A DNA stretch of 64,000 bases from Hymenobacter sp. GOD-10R (GCF_035609205.1 NZ_CP141184.1:1612001-1676000); one strand, 5' to 3'. Shown: positions 21,291 through 31,022, counted from the first letter of the stretch. Numbers and translations: made by a program. Notes: generated from the letters alone by a model not told the origin.

Positions 21291-22901
21291 CTAAGTAGTG
21301 TTAAGTTGAGCTTGCAGGCTGATGTCGAGGGCGTCTAGCTCTGCTTCCATCTTACGAATGGTGGTTTCGTTGTATTTACCCTCCTTATGGAGTTGCACAA
21401 GTAAGGCGCGCTGGTGCTCTACCACTTCGATGCGTTTGTGCAAGAATTGCTGAAATAAGGCTTGGTCGCTGGTGTCATCCTCCTCTTCGTTGTCACTGGC
21501 GAGCACGCCATTCAGGCGGTTAACTTGGCGTTGAAACCTAGCTTTGAGCTCTTCCAACGCACCTTCATTTTCGCCGCGAGCAAGCTCTTCTTCGAGGAAG
21601 CCCAGGGAGCTTTCCGCCATTTGGAGCCTTACTTTCTGTTCTTCCGTGACGGCTTTTTCCTCGGGCTCCTGCACGTCGAGGCGGCGAATCAGCCACGGCA
21701 ACGTGAGACTTTGCAGTACCAGCGTTATCAGGATAACGATGAAGGTAATCATCAGAATCTCGTTGCGGTGCGGAAACGGATGGCCGTTACGCAAGGAAAA
21801 AGGCAGCGCCAGGGCCGTGGCCAGCGACACCACTCCGCGCATACCTGCCCACGAGGTGATAAACAGCGACTTAAGATCGAGTGTCGCTTTTTTCTTCTTC
21901 CGACCTAGCAGCTTGTTGAACAGCAGCAGCAAGTAGGAAGTAGGAAACACCCACACGATGCGAATGACAATGGCGACGAAGCTGATGAGCAAGCCGTAGC
22001 CAATAACCACGGGTAAAGTCAGTTCATTGAACCCTTTGATGATAAAAGGCAGCTGCAAGCCAATCAGGATAAACACGAAGCCGTTCAGCAGAAAGCTGAG
22101 CACGTCCCAGAAGCTGTTCTTCTGCACGCGCGTGTTGGTGTCGTAGATTTCGTAGGACCGCCACGATACCACGAGGCCCGTAAACACCACTGCCAGCACC
22201 CCCGACGTCTCCACGTGCTCGGCCACGGAATATGACACGAAGGGCACCAGCAGCGTGATAGTGGTAGAAATAGTCGGGTCGGAAATACGCTCCTGCAAGC
22301 GCGAAACGGCATACCCGAGGAGCAATCCGACGCCGATGCCACCGCCCGCAACTAGCAAGAAGTGCCACCCCGCATCCCACATCGAAAAGGTGCCGCTCAC
22401 GACTGCGGCCACCGCGTAGCGGTACGCAATTAGGGCTGAGGCGTCATTTACTAGGCTTTCGCCCTCCAAGATGGAGGTGATTTTCGTGGGCAGGTTCAAC
22501 CCCCGCGTCACGCTGGTAGCCGCCACCGCATCGGGTGGCGACACGATGGCGCCGAGCACAAAAGCTAGCGGCCAACTGAAGCCCGGAATAAAGTAGTGCG
22601 CCAGACAAGCGACGGCCATGGTAGTGAAAAACACCAGCCCAATAGCCAGCATCGAAATCTCCTGGCGGTACGCTTTGAAGTCGTGCCACGACATGTTGAA
22701 GCTCGCTTCGTAGAGTAGCGGCGGCAAGAACACGAAGAACACAATGTCGGGGTTGAGCGAAATATTGGGTAGGGTCGGGGTGATGCCTATGAGCAACCCC
22801 GCAAACACCAATAGCACTGGGTACGGCAACTTAAAACGTTGCGCCACTGCCGATAGGCCGGCTAGCACCGCCATCAGCATAACAACGATTTCAAGGTTCC
22901 T
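21291..22901 (-). CDS. Na+/H+ antiporter, CPA1 (NhaP) family
   Basis: 536 residues from ATG 22901 (a frame start six codons earlier is possible). About 12 membrane segments are present, with the CPA1 signature FVFLPPLLYEASFN, the SPPDAVAATS segment and the ion-binding ILEGESLVNDASAL. The cytoplasmic C-tail (about 420-536) is charged and helical. It exchanges Na+ or K+ for protons at the inner membrane, for pH and salt homeostasis. The phosphoesterase gene follows 19 bases downstream. A nested hairpin lies upstream at 22946-22980. Confidence 0.93.
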   Translation of the reverse strand, partial: RNLEIVVMLMAVLAGLSAVAQRFKLPYPVLLVFAGLLIGITPTLPNISLNPDIVFFVFLPPLLYEASFNMSWHDFKAYRQEISMLAIGLVFFTTMAVACLAHYFIPGFSWPLAFVLGAIVSPPDAVAATSVTRGLNLPTKITSILEGESLVNDASALIAYRYAVAAVVSGTFSMWDAGWHFLLVAGGGIGVGLLLGYAVSRLQERISDPTISTTITLLVPFVSYSVAEHVETSGVLAVVFTGLVVSWRSYEIYDTNTRVQKNSFWDVLSFLLNGFVFILIGLQLPFIIKGFNELTLPVVIGYGLLISFVAIVIRIVWVFPTSYLLLLFNKLLGRKKKKATLDLKSLFITSWAGMRGVVSLATALALPFSLRNGHPFPHRNEILMITFIVILITLVLQSLTLPWLIRRLDVQEPEEKAVTEEQKVRLQMAESSLGFLEEELARGENEGALEELKARFQRQVNRLNGVLASDNEEEDDTSDQALFQQFLHKRIEVVEHQRALLVQLHKEGKYNETTIRKMEAELDALDISLQAQLNTT

Positions 22902-23253
22902 CATGCGGGGGATACGCAAGGAAGACCGGTTCTAGCTGTATCAGACACCAACAATCTACTGCGAGTAGGTCGTGTTGGTGAAGCGATGAGGCTAGCTCGC
23001 TGCGCAAAGCATCGGCTGAAGCAGCGCACTCGGCAGGCCTCCCTAGCGTATGGATTTGGCATTGTTCTAGTGCGCCAAGCGCGTTGGCTGGTCGCGTGGC
23101 CATCGGTTTTGTGCCACCCTCCCGCGTCCGAATACCTAGGCAAGGGCTACTTTTACGCCCATTATATATGCTCGCAGCCGCAATACGCGTTAGGAAAGCA
23201 CCCGATTACTTCTCATCCAAAATCTTTTAGCCTTGCATATCTCACTCGTTCGA
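22902..23253. other. divergent intergenic region, antiporter / CarboxypepD-like gene
   Basis: About 350 bases. The notable structure is an inverted repeat at 22946-22980: outer arms CACCAACA/TGTTGGTG, inner arms CTACT/AGTAG, 3-base loop. A TAGCCTTG near 23230 is one base off TAnnTTTG and could serve the plus-strand gene. No gene is apparent. Confidence 0.5.
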
Positions 23254-24516
23254 ATGGAAACCGTGCCGTTCTCTCTCTTTGGCAAGCGGTTCGTCGCTAG
23301 CTTTTTTACCTTGCTGCTGCTGATGGGCCTAGGGCACGCGGCGCAAGCGCAGTATCAAGTGCGCGGGGTGACGCTGGACAAAGACACCAAGCAGCCGCTG
23401 CCGTTCGTCAGCATTGCCGTGAAAGGCACCACCCTAGGTACTGCCAGCAATGAAAACGGCGAATTCAGCCTGAACCTGCCTTCCTTGCCGCGCACGCTGA
23501 TCGTGTCGGAAATCTCGCACGTGCGGGACACGGTGCGCGTGACGAGCGGCGATAAGCCGCTGCAAATCGCGCTGGCTTCGGCTTCCATCACGCTGCCAGA
23601 GGTGAAAGTAGGCAGCTACGCCTTTCAGCTTGCCGACCGTGCCTATGAGGCGATGCGCAACAGCTACAAACAGGCGTTCTACGGCAAAGCCTTCTACCGC
23701 CAAGTAACGCGTATTGACAACGAGCCCACCGAAATCCAAGAAATGGTGTGGAATGTGAAGTCGAACAATGCCCGCATCCAAGGCACTACCATCGCGCAAG
23801 GGCGCTACGCGGCGAAGCAGGCGCTCATGAGCTTCAAGGATTTCTCTTTCTACACCAAAGCCTATGGCCTCTACGACCCCAACGCGGACAGCACCACGTC
23901 GCTGTCGTTGCTAGGTCCGAACACGGTGAAAAACTACTACTTAGAAATATCCGGCATTTTGGAAAAAGGGGAGGGCGGCATCGCCGAAATTACCTTCGAA
24001 ACGCGGCCCGAGGTGAAGAACTACTATGCCAAAGGCACTATTTGGATCGACGTGGATACCTACAAAGTAGAGCGCTTCCGTATCACTACCCCAAACTACT
24101 CGGGGAAATCTAACAACCCTGCCTTCAAGTTCAAGGACAAGCAGCTGGAGATTGATATGTCCTTCCAGAGCACGACCGACGCTGCTTCGCCCCTGGACCA
24201 TATCAAGACAACCCTGAACTTCGTCATTGAGCGCCCCGGCAAAGTTCGCACGAAGATGAACGTATCGGCCTTTACCTTCTTCTACGACACCAACCAAACG
24301 CCCACCAACATCGAGTACCAGCGTGCCTCGCTCGACACTAAGGACCTCGACGAAATCCGGAGCGTGAAATACGACCCCGAGTTCTGGGCCAACAATGCCG
24401 TGGTAAAGCGCACGCCGGTAGAGGATGAGGTAATTAAGTCGTTTGAGCAAAAAGGTGCGTTTGGCACAATGCTCCCACCCAAGCCCACGAAGGCGCCGAC
24501 CAGAAAGCTTCAGTAA
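23254..24516 (+). CDS. exported carboxypeptidase-like regulatory domain protein
   Basis: 420 residues from ATG 23254, preferred over 23233 because it leads into a signal peptide ending AQAQ near residue 29. Residues about 30-110 are a CarboxypepD_reg-like beta domain (VRGVTLDKDTKQPLPFVSIAVKG, with TASNENGEFSL). The remainder is a beta-rich domain like those in DUF5686-type outer-membrane-associated proteins (YYAKGTIWIDVDTYKVERF). No catalytic residues are visible. It is probably an envelope protein unique to Bacteroidota; its function is unknown. It is followed by an R2 repeat. Confidence 0.75.
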   Translation: METVPFSLFGKRFVASFFTLLLLMGLGHAAQAQYQVRGVTLDKDTKQPLPFVSIAVKGTTLGTASNENGEFSLNLPSLPRTLIVSEISHVRDTVRVTSGDKPLQIALASASITLPEVKVGSYAFQLADRAYEAMRNSYKQAFYGKAFYRQVTRIDNEPTEIQEMVWNVKSNNARIQGTTIAQGRYAAKQALMSFKDFSFYTKAYGLYDPNADSTTSLSLLGPNTVKNYYLEISGILEKGEGGIAEITFETRPEVKNYYAKGTIWIDVDTYKVERFRITTPNYSGKSNNPAFKFKDKQLEIDMSFQSTTDAASPLDHIKTTLNFVIERPGKVRTKMNVSAFTFFYDTNQTPTNIEYQRASLDTKDLDEIRSVKYDPEFWANNAVVKRTPVEDEVIKSFEQKGAFGTMLPPKPTKAPTRKLQ

Positions 24517-24529
24517 AACGTATAATAAA

Positions 24530-24630
24530 TAGCGCGAAGCTCCGGCTTCGCGCGTCGTTGAACGATAATCGTTGCTGATGGTAGCAGACACGAGTCGTTC
24601 AATAGCGCGCGAAGCCGGAGCTTCGCGCTA
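24530..24630. repeat. R2 inverted-repeat element, copy 1
   Basis: Arms TAGCGCGAAGCTCCGGCTTC and complement. Each arm folds on itself (GCGCGAAGC..GCTTCGCGC) as well as with the other. The interior holds CGTTGAACGAT and GTCGTTCAAT, forms of the shared core. Other copies are at 26631 (half) and 42351. Confidence 0.88.
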
Positions 24631-24705
24631 CTTGCGTATAGCGTAAGCTACTTTTGGAGGGTAACCGCCGTAGCATACGATAGCGAACCTCTATAACTTG
24701 CAGGC

Positions 24706-25746
24706 ATGAAATTCACCCTAGCCTATCTGCTACTCCTTTTATTCTCGTTGAGTACGTTAGCCCAGACAAAAACCAACCAAAAGAAGCCAACCGGCAAGCT
24801 AGCTCCCAAGCCTCTCTACCAAGATCCTATTTATGACGGCGCCGCCGATCCGGTTATTATCTGGAATAAAAAGGCGAAAAAGTGGTTCATGCTTTACACC
24901 AATCGCCGGGCCACTGATAGTACCGCCAAAGGCGTGACGTGGGTGCACGGCACGCGCATCGGTATTGCAACCTCGCGCGACGGCGCCCACTGGACGTACC
25001 GCGACACGGCCAACATCGACTACCGCCCCAAAGCCGGCTACACCCACTGGGCCCCCGATGTGATAGAGGACAAAGGCGTGTACCACATGTACCTGACCTA
25101 CGTGCCCGGCGTGTTCACCGACTGGAACCACCCACGGCAAATTCTGCACCTCACCAGCAAAGACCTGCGCAACTGGCACTACGAATCGACCCTGCCGCTG
25201 GCGAATGACAAGGTCATTGACGCTAGCGTTTACCATATGATCGATGGCATGTGGCGGATGTGGTACAACAACGAGAAGGATGGCAAGTCCATTTACTACG
25301 CCGACAGCCACGACCTCTACCATTGGCAAGACAAAGGCCTAGCCCTCAAGGAGCGTGGCGAAGGCCCCAAAGTATTCTGGTGGAAAGCCCAATACTGGAT
25401 GATTATCGACAAGTGGAAGGGCTTGGCAGTATACAGCTCCACCGACCTCAAAACGTGGCAGCCCCAAACCGAACGACTGCTGGAAAACCCCGGCACCGGC
25501 CGCGACGACCAAGCCATCGGCGGTCACTGCGATGTGGTCGTGAGCGGCGACCGAGCCTACTTGTACTACTTCACGCACCCCGGTCGCGCCAAAGCCAATC
25601 CCGCGCCGGAAAATAGCACGGCCGCCAAACGAAGTGTGATTCAGGTGGTGGAGCTACGCTACCAACGCGGCAAAATCTACTGCGACCGAAACGCACCTAC
25701 CCACGTGAAGCTGAAGCGTCCAACAACGCAGGTAAGCAACTACTAA
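24706..25746 (+). CDS. GH43/GH117-like beta-propeller glycosidase, exported
   Basis: 346 residues. A signal peptide ends near residue 19 (TLAQ). The rest shows the repeating strands of a five-bladed beta-propeller glycosidase: DPVIIWNKKAKKWFMLYTN, then HWAPDVIEDKGVYHMYLTY, DASVYHMIDGMWRMWYNN and LAVYSSTDLKTW. Acidic residues in the first (D of AADPV), second (APDV) and fourth (EGPKVF) blades are candidates for the catalytic and pKa-tuning roles used in clan GH-F/GH-J enzymes. It probably acts on arabinan, xylan or a related sugar outside the cytoplasm, but the substrate cannot be told. It is a single gene ending at a strong terminator. Confidence 0.8.
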   Translation: MKFTLAYLLLLLFSLSTLAQTKTNQKKPTGKLAPKPLYQDPIYDGAADPVIIWNKKAKKWFMLYTNRRATDSTAKGVTWVHGTRIGIATSRDGAHWTYRDTANIDYRPKAGYTHWAPDVIEDKGVYHMYLTYVPGVFTDWNHPRQILHLTSKDLRNWHYESTLPLANDKVIDASVYHMIDGMWRMWYNNEKDGKSIYYADSHDLYHWQDKGLALKERGEGPKVFWWKAQYWMIIDKWKGLAVYSSTDLKTWQPQTERLLENPGTGRDDQAIGGHCDVVVSGDRAYLYYFTHPGRAKANPAPENSTAAKRSVIQVVELRYQRGKIYCDRNAPTHVKLKRPTTQVSNY

Positions 25747-25758
25747 GGATAAGAAACT

Positions 25759-25804
25759 AAAAAAGCTAGGTCCGTTTCCCATGGGAAACGGACCTAGCTT
25801 TTTT
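25759..25804. terminator. strong bidirectional terminator
   Basis: Perfect palindromic hairpin AAAAAAGCTAGGTCCGTTTC with a CCATGG apex and T-runs on both strands, between the convergent glycosidase and SDR genes. The stem contains AGCTAGGT/ACCTAGCT, another instance of the CTAG-rich vocabulary. Confidence 0.95.
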
Positions 25805-25829
25805 ACTGGGTTTGAGAAGAAGTCCGGCA

Positions 25830-26546
25830 CTACGGGTTTGTCGACCACATACCGGCTTCCTTGATAAAGATGCGGCGGTTAAGCTTGAGCTGCGCGATGA
25901 TGAACTCGGCTAGGTCTTCCGGCTGCATCACCTTTTCGGGGTTGCCGTCGGTGAGCTTGTTGCTGATGGCTAGCTCCGTTGCTACCGTGCTCGGGGTGAG
26001 GGCGCTTACACGGATGTTGTGCTTGCGTACCTCCTGCATCAGCGACTCCGTTAGGCCCATCACGGCAAACTTCGAGGCGCTGTAGGCACTCGTAACAGCC
26101 GCGCCGCGCTGGCCGGCGGTAGAAGAGATGTTGATGATGTCGCCGGTTTGACGCTCAATCATCTCCGGCAATACGGCGCGCGTGGTGTAGTAAACGCCCA
26201 TTAAATTCACCTGAATGATCTTCTCCCATTCGGCTGGTTCCATTTCCAGGAACTTGCCAAAAGTGCCGATACCCGCATTGTTGATCAGAATGTCAATGGG
26301 ACCTAGCTCTTGCTTTACTTGCTCCACGGCTTGGTTCACAGCTGTCATGTCAGCGACATCGACCGTGGTGGTAGCGGCTTTCACACCGAGCTTGCGCACT
26401 TCGTCGGCTACTTCAGTTAGTTGGCTTTCGGTACGTGCCAGCAGACCAACGTTGACACCTTCTGCTGCCAGAGCCAGCGCTACGGCCCGGCCAATGCCTT
26501 TACCAGCGCCAGTTACCAAGGCAGTTTTGCCTTTCAGAGATTCCAT
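25830..26546 (-). CDS. SDR oxidoreductase, FabG-like
   Basis: 238 residues. TGAGKGIGR nucleotide-binding loop in the first 20 residues, INNAGIG, the INISST active-site Ser and YSASK catalytic Tyr/Lys. Sequence and length fit 3-oxoacyl-(ACP) reductase-like SDRs, but there is no fatty-acid gene nearby, so a general NADP-dependent ketoreductase is the safe call. It is cytoplasmic. It lies 117 bases downstream of the TPP enzyme, in the same direction, separated by half of an R2 element. Confidence 0.87.
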   Translation of the reverse strand: MESLKGKTALVTGAGKGIGRAVALALAAEGVNVGLLARTESQLTEVADEVRKLGVKAATTTVDVADMTAVNQAVEQVKQELGPIDILINNAGIGTFGKFLEMEPAEWEKIIQVNLMGVYYTTRAVLPEMIERQTGDIINISSTAGQRGAAVTSAYSASKFAVMGLTESLMQEVRKHNIRVSALTPSTVATELAISNKLTDGNPEKVMQPEDLAEFIIAQLKLNRRIFIKEAGMWSTNP

Positions 26547-26630
26547 ATACTTGGTTTAAATAAATCGGGAGATAGGCTCTAGAACCTAGTCAGCCTAGTA
26601 AGGTTTTGTTAAACGACCAGCAAGTGTAAG

Positions 26631-26667
26631 TCGTTCAACGATGCGCGAAGCGGGAGCTTCGCGCTAC
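26631..26667. repeat. R2 half-element overlapping the TPP-enzyme stop codon
   Basis: Only one arm is present: GTCGTTCAACGATGCGCGAAG then GCTTCGCGCTAC. Its terminal GTAGCGCGAAGC (minus strand) provides the TAG stop codon of the TPP enzyme gene at 26664-26666. Confidence 0.85.
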
Positions 26668-28433
26668 AGCCCTACAGCGGCGCGCAACGTGTCGCCTAGG
26701 TGCTCGGCCGCGCCGGTATCGCCGTGCATGATGGCGGAGGCTAGCTTCGGCGCATACTTCATGGCTACTTTGGCGTTGAACACCAGCACTTCGGGGTCGG
26801 TAATGGCCTCTATTACCACCGGTCGTTTGGCTTCCAATGCCTTTTTCCAGGCGTCTTCCACCTGATCGGGGCTGTCGATGGTGATACCGATCAGGCCCAA
26901 GGACTCGGCGTACTCGGCATATTTGAAGTCGGGTAGATCTTGCGAATCGTGAAACTTAGGTTCGCCTTGCATCAGGCGCTGTTCCCAGCTCACAAAATTT
27001 AGATCCTTGTTGTTGAGCACCAACACGATTAGGCGCGGGTCGGCCCACGTGCGCCAGTAGCGCTGAATCGTGATTAGCTCCTCGTTGCCGTTCATCTGCA
27101 TAGCGCCATCGCCTGCGAAGGCAATAGCTAACTTATCTGGATGCGCAAATTTGGCAGCAATGGCATATGGCACCGCGCAACCCATCGTAGCTAGCGTGCC
27201 CGACACCGAAAACCGCATGCCCTCCCGGATGCGAATGTGTTGGGCCATCCAGCTGGAGCTAGACCCCGAGTCAGCCGCCATAATAACATCGTCAGGCAGT
27301 AGAGGCGAGAGTTTCTCAAACACCAACCTAGGGTTAAGCGGGTCCGCCTCTTCGTGGGCCGCTTCCCCCACGTACTGCCACCAGTCTTTTACATTTTCCT
27401 CAATCTTTTCGCGCCACGAGCGGTCTTCCTTACGCTGAAGCAGTGGGAGCAGGGCCCGGAGCGTTTCGGCGCTGTCGCCGGTGAGCGGCACCTCCATGGG
27501 GTAGCGAATGCTCAGCATGCGGCCGTCGAGGTCAATCTGCACGCCTCGGGCCTGGCCTTCTTTTGGCAGGAACTCGGCATACGGGAAGCCCGAGCCAATC
27601 ATGAGCAGTGTGTCGCAGTTCTGCATCATCTCGTGCGACGCATTGGTGCCAAACAAGCCAATAGCGCCCGTCACGAAGGGCAGTTCATCAGCTAGCACAG
27701 CTTTACCTAAGTAAGCCTTTGCCACACCAGCGCCGAGCACGTCGGCTACCTGTATTACCTCTGGTACAGCGTTTTTTGCGCCCGCTCCAATGAGAATAGC
27801 CACTTTCTTACCCGCATTCAGCACTTCGGCGGCGCGCTGCAAATCAGTGTCCTGGGGTAGCACGCGGGGCGTGAGGTAGCCGATGCCCGAGTGAATGGTT
27901 TGGTGCTCGTGTTTAGGCTCCTGGTAGTCAACCTCCTGCAAATCATTGGGCACGATAACGCACGTAACGGTGCGCTCGGCCTGGGCAATGCGCACGGCCC
28001 GATCGACGAGGTGACGCACCTGGCTCGGTTCGGTAGCCATTTGGATGTACTCGCTGGCCACGTCTTTGAACAGCGACATCAGATCTACCTCCTGCTGATC
28101 ATTACCGCCAAGCGACGTGCGTGCTTTCTGGCCCACAATGGCCACTACGGGTTGGTGGTCAAGCTTGGCGTCGTAGAGACCATTGAGCAGGTGAATGGCG
28201 CCAGGACCAGACGTGGCCATGCACACGCCCACTTCACCCGTAAACTTAGAATGAGCGCAAGCCATGAGCGAAGCCATTTCCTCGTGTCGCACCTGGATGA
28301 ACTCGACCTTGTCCTTGGCCTTGCGCAAGGCTCCCATCAGGCCATTGATTCCGTCGCCAGGATAGCCAAAGATTCGTTTTATACCCCAATCTGACAACCG
28401 CTGGATTAGGAACTCGCTTACCGTTTGTGGCAT
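26664..28433 (-). CDS. thiamine-pyrophosphate enzyme, pyruvate oxidase-like
   Basis: 589 residues in three TPP-enzyme domains. The N-domain has GYPGDGINGLMGAL and the catalytic Glu in QVRHEEMASL. The central domain (about 200-330) has GAGAKNAVPEV. The C-domain has the TPP/Mg motif GDGAMQMNGNEELIT..NNKDLN. It resembles PoxB/YdaP more than acetolactate synthase: it has no partner subunit, and VRHEEMA rather than the VRHEQGG of the window's IlvB. The likely reaction is pyruvate to acetate with FAD and TPP, at or near the membrane. It is monocistronic, and its stop codon lies in an R2 half-repeat. Confidence 0.88.
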   Translation of the reverse strand: MPQTVSEFLIQRLSDWGIKRIFGYPGDGINGLMGALRKAKDKVEFIQVRHEEMASLMACAHSKFTGEVGVCMATSGPGAIHLLNGLYDAKLDHQPVVAIVGQKARTSLGGNDQQEVDLMSLFKDVASEYIQMATEPSQVRHLVDRAVRIAQAERTVTCVIVPNDLQEVDYQEPKHEHQTIHSGIGYLTPRVLPQDTDLQRAAEVLNAGKKVAILIGAGAKNAVPEVIQVADVLGAGVAKAYLGKAVLADELPFVTGAIGLFGTNASHEMMQNCDTLLMIGSGFPYAEFLPKEGQARGVQIDLDGRMLSIRYPMEVPLTGDSAETLRALLPLLQRKEDRSWREKIEENVKDWWQYVGEAAHEEADPLNPRLVFEKLSPLLPDDVIMAADSGSSSSWMAQHIRIREGMRFSVSGTLATMGCAVPYAIAAKFAHPDKLAIAFAGDGAMQMNGNEELITIQRYWRTWADPRLIVLVLNNKDLNFVSWEQRLMQGEPKFHDSQDLPDFKYAEYAESLGLIGITIDSPDQVEDAWKKALEAKRPVVIEAITDPEVLVFNAKVAMKYAPKLASAIMHGDTGAAEHLGDTLRAAVGL

Positions 28434-28664
28434 GAGGAAGGTTTCTTAAAAAGTTAATCTTGGCTGGAAGCTAGCCTGCATTATTACCCGTGCTTACCGG
28501 GGCAAGCTGCTGCCGGGAAGTCGTACGCACTTGGCCGTCAAGGGTTAGCTCAGAAATCTTCTTCGCCCGAAAGTCCCTGCCCGAAAAGCTAGCTAGCGTG
28601 TAGCGCTCCTGCGGAGAAAGCCAACAAGCCGCGGCAGATTACCACCGCTGCCTTACCTTCGCTT

Positions 28665-29351
28665 ATGGCTTATTCTCTTTTGCTGTTTGATTACGATGGT
28701 ACGCTGTGCGATTCGCGCCAAGCCATTCGCTATAGTTTGCAACAATTCTTTCTGGCTTACAACCTGCCAGCGCCGCCCGAAGCCGACGTGCAACGCACCA
28801 TTGAGCTAGGGTTATCGGCGCCCGTAACGCTGCAAGTGCTCCAGCCAACGGCCACCCTCGAACAGATAACGGAGTGGGTGCCCCTTTACCGCGGCATCTA
28901 CGCCGAACAGGGCGAGCCCTTGGTGGCGCCCTTCCCCGGCGCGCATGAAGTAGTAGCGCAAGCTGCCGCGCAAGGCCTGAGGCCGGTGGTGCTCAGCAAT
29001 AAAGGAAGCCGCGTGCTGGAAGCTTCGCTGGAGCGGTTTGGGCTGCTGTCCTATTTCTCCCTACTCATTGGCGACGGGAGCTTTCCCGACAAAAAGCTAG
29101 AGCTGAAACCTAGCCCCATGATCTTTCAGCAAATCATTCAGCCGCACTTCCCCGAGGTGCCGCTCGAAGAAATTCTAATGATTGGCGACACGCAGGCCGA
29201 TTTGCTATTTGCTCGCAACTGCGGCATCGATGCATGCTGGGCCAGCTACGGCATGGGCGACCCCGCCGCCTGTCGGGCACTCGATCCAAACTACGAAATC
29301 GGAGCATTAGCCGAGCTAGCCGATGTGCTGCAAAGCAAGGCAGTGGTTTAA
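28665..29351 (+). CDS. HAD-family hydrolase (phosphoglycolate phosphatase-like)
   Basis: 228 residues. HAD motif I is FDYDGTLCD at residues 8-16, motif II is VVLSNKG, the motif III Lys lies in LELKPSPM, and motif IV is MIGDTQADLLFA. The helical cap domain (about 20-90) is of C1 type. It is a cytoplasmic phosphatase of a small phosphorylated metabolite, likely phosphoglycolate or similar. Its stop is 9 bases before the ureD start, so the two genes are probably one transcript, although no role in urea metabolism follows from that. Confidence 0.9.
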   Translation: MAYSLLLFDYDGTLCDSRQAIRYSLQQFFLAYNLPAPPEADVQRTIELGLSAPVTLQVLQPTATLEQITEWVPLYRGIYAEQGEPLVAPFPGAHEVVAQAAAQGLRPVVLSNKGSRVLEASLERFGLLSYFSLLIGDGSFPDKKLELKPSPMIFQQIIQPHFPEVPLEEILMIGDTQADLLFARNCGIDACWASYGMGDPAACRALDPNYEIGALAELADVLQSKAVV

Positions 29352-29360
29352 AGCACGCGA

Positions 29361-30239
29361 ATGACTAACCAAAGGCCCGCTACGAAGGCCGCGCCGGAGT
29401 GGAGTGAAATAGAAGTTGCCAACGTCCGCGAAAAGTCGGCGCTGATTACCTGCAAGAATATTCAGCCGCTGAAGCTGCTGAACCCTGGCTCGCCGGCCGT
29501 GGGTTGCCATGTGGTGCTTTCGAGTTATGGCGGCGGCATGGTAGCTGGTGACCAGATCTGGCTGCGGGTGCACTGCCACGCGGATACCAGGCTCCTGCTG
29601 AGTACGCAGGCCAATACCAAGATCTTCCGGTCGGTAGATGGCGCTGTGGCCGAGCAAATCATAGAAGGGGAGTTGGCCGAAAATGGCTTAGCGGTCGTGT
29701 TTCCCGACCCCGTCGTGCTCCAGGAGAAGAGCCGCTATCGGCAAGTGCAACACTGGAACCTAGCTCCCGGCGCGTTGCTACTCGTGGCCGATTGGCTCCA
29801 CTCAGGGCGTATGGATAGCGGGGAGAAGTTCGCGTTTAACTCGTTTTACTCAGAGTTGAAAGTAAGCCGAGCAGGGCGCCTCGTCGTGCTCGACCGGTTT
29901 GTGTTCAACCCGGATGAACACATTGCCACGTCGCCGGCTAACTTTGAGCAGTATCAAACAGTACTATCGATGTACCTAGTAGGCGACCCGACGGACCCGC
30001 GGTTTGGCATACTGAGCCAGGCACTCATGGCGCTCAAAATGCCTGAAAGCATCGAGCTGCATTTTCAAATGACTGCCAAAGACTATCTAGTCTCCGTGTC
30101 GAAAGTAAAGGAAGGCGTGTACCTAGCTCGGGCCTTGGCAAAAAGCCGGCTGGAGCTCCAGCCGCTCATCGAGCAGGTGATGCAAGCGCTGGCTGCCCCT
30201 GATTTGTTTGGCTATAACCCGCTGAAAAGAAAATATTAA
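29361..30239 (+). CDS. ureD: urease accessory protein UreD
   Basis: 292 residues. UreD signatures are VVLSSYGGGMVAGDQIWL, the LLLSTQANTKIFRS strand and VVFPDPVVLQEKSRY. UreD binds apo-urease with UreF and UreG and is the scaffold for delivering nickel to the active site. It is the only urease gene on the plus strand; the others are on the minus strand starting 1 kb downstream, with a GAF gene between. It is coupled to the HAD gene upstream. Length is normal for the family. Confidence 0.93.
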   Translation: MTNQRPATKAAPEWSEIEVANVREKSALITCKNIQPLKLLNPGSPAVGCHVVLSSYGGGMVAGDQIWLRVHCHADTRLLLSTQANTKIFRSVDGAVAEQIIEGELAENGLAVVFPDPVVLQEKSRYRQVQHWNLAPGALLLVADWLHSGRMDSGEKFAFNSFYSELKVSRAGRLVVLDRFVFNPDEHIATSPANFEQYQTVLSMYLVGDPTDPRFGILSQALMALKMPESIELHFQMTAKDYLVSVSKVKEGVYLARALAKSRLELQPLIEQVMQALAAPDLFGYNPLKRKY

Positions 30240-30269
30240 TATGCTGGCAGGCCCAACTGTAGGGCACTT

Positions 30270-31022
30270 CTAGGCTAGGCCTTTTCGAGTGTTGCCGTTG
30301 CCCAGGTGAGCAAAAGCAATGCTTATTTCTCGGTCGATGTCTTGGGTGATGAGCAGGCGCTCCTCGTGCATAGAAGTGCGGTAAGAGCGAGCAGCTGGCG
30401 TATCCGATGACGTTTCCCACTGCGACAGCGCCGTTAGCGTGCCAATGCGCTGGATAGAAAGAGCAATTCGATGGTTGATTGCCTTCCAGACGGCGGGTCC
30501 TTGCTTTGGCTCGTGTTGCAAAGCCAGTTGTAAGTCAAGAATTCGCATCGCCACCGCCGCAATACGCTGAAGCTCTAGCTGGTCTTCTGGCGAAAAGGTC
30601 CGAGGAGTTTGGTCGATGAGGCACAACATGCCAATGGGCTGGCCTGCCACCGTTTTGAGTGGGTAACCGGCATACGCTCTGACCCCCCGCTCGGCCAATA
30701 ACTCGGTCTTCACCCAATTGCAGGGGAAAAGTTGCAGATCAGGAAAAACGGAGATGCCAGGCTGATACACTGCCGTGGCGCAGATGCACTCTGCGCGGGG
30801 GAGTGACGCCGCTAGGTTTGGTAAGCCAACAGCGCCCGCATGAATTACATCATTCGCCTCTACCAGCGAGAGAAGCACGATTGGCGTCAAAAAGATCTTG
30901 GCGGTAAGGTGTGCAATTTCTTGGTACACCTGCTGGCCGCTTTGAATCATAGCTTGATATGGGTGCAACGCACTCAGGCGTTGCTTCTCAGCGTGGGGCG
31001 ACAAAATCCCTTTTACTGGCAT
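30270..31022 (-). CDS. GAF-domain protein
   Basis: 250 residues with a GAF domain over about residues 20-165: RLSALHPYQAMI, the central LVEANDVIHAGAVGLP, CICATAVY with two Cys, and YAGYPLKTVAGQPIGMLCLID. The C-terminal 80 residues are helical and not assigned. No kinase, GGDEF or other output domain is present. GAF domains bind small ligands or sense redox state, so a sensory or regulatory protein is likely. It interrupts the urease locus between ureD and ureG. The gene has normal composition, unlike the AT-rich pair at 34.8-35.9 kb. Confidence 0.8.
   Translation of the reverse strand: MPVKGILSPHAEKQRLSALHPYQAMIQSGQQVYQEIAHLTAKIFLTPIVLLSLVEANDVIHAGAVGLPNLAASLPRAECICATAVYQPGISVFPDLQLFPCNWVKTELLAERGVRAYAGYPLKTVAGQPIGMLCLIDQTPRTFSPEDQLELQRIAAVAMRILDLQLALQHEPKQGPAVWKAINHRIALSIQRIGTLTALSQWETSSDTPAARSYRTSMHEERLLITQDIDREISIAFAHLGNGNTRKGLA

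Noticed and set aside
26664..28433. The PoxB-like enzyme as a second acetolactate synthase.
   Set aside because: It has VRHEEMA rather than VRHEQGG, no regulatory subunit nearby, and overall resembles pyruvate oxidase-type proteins.
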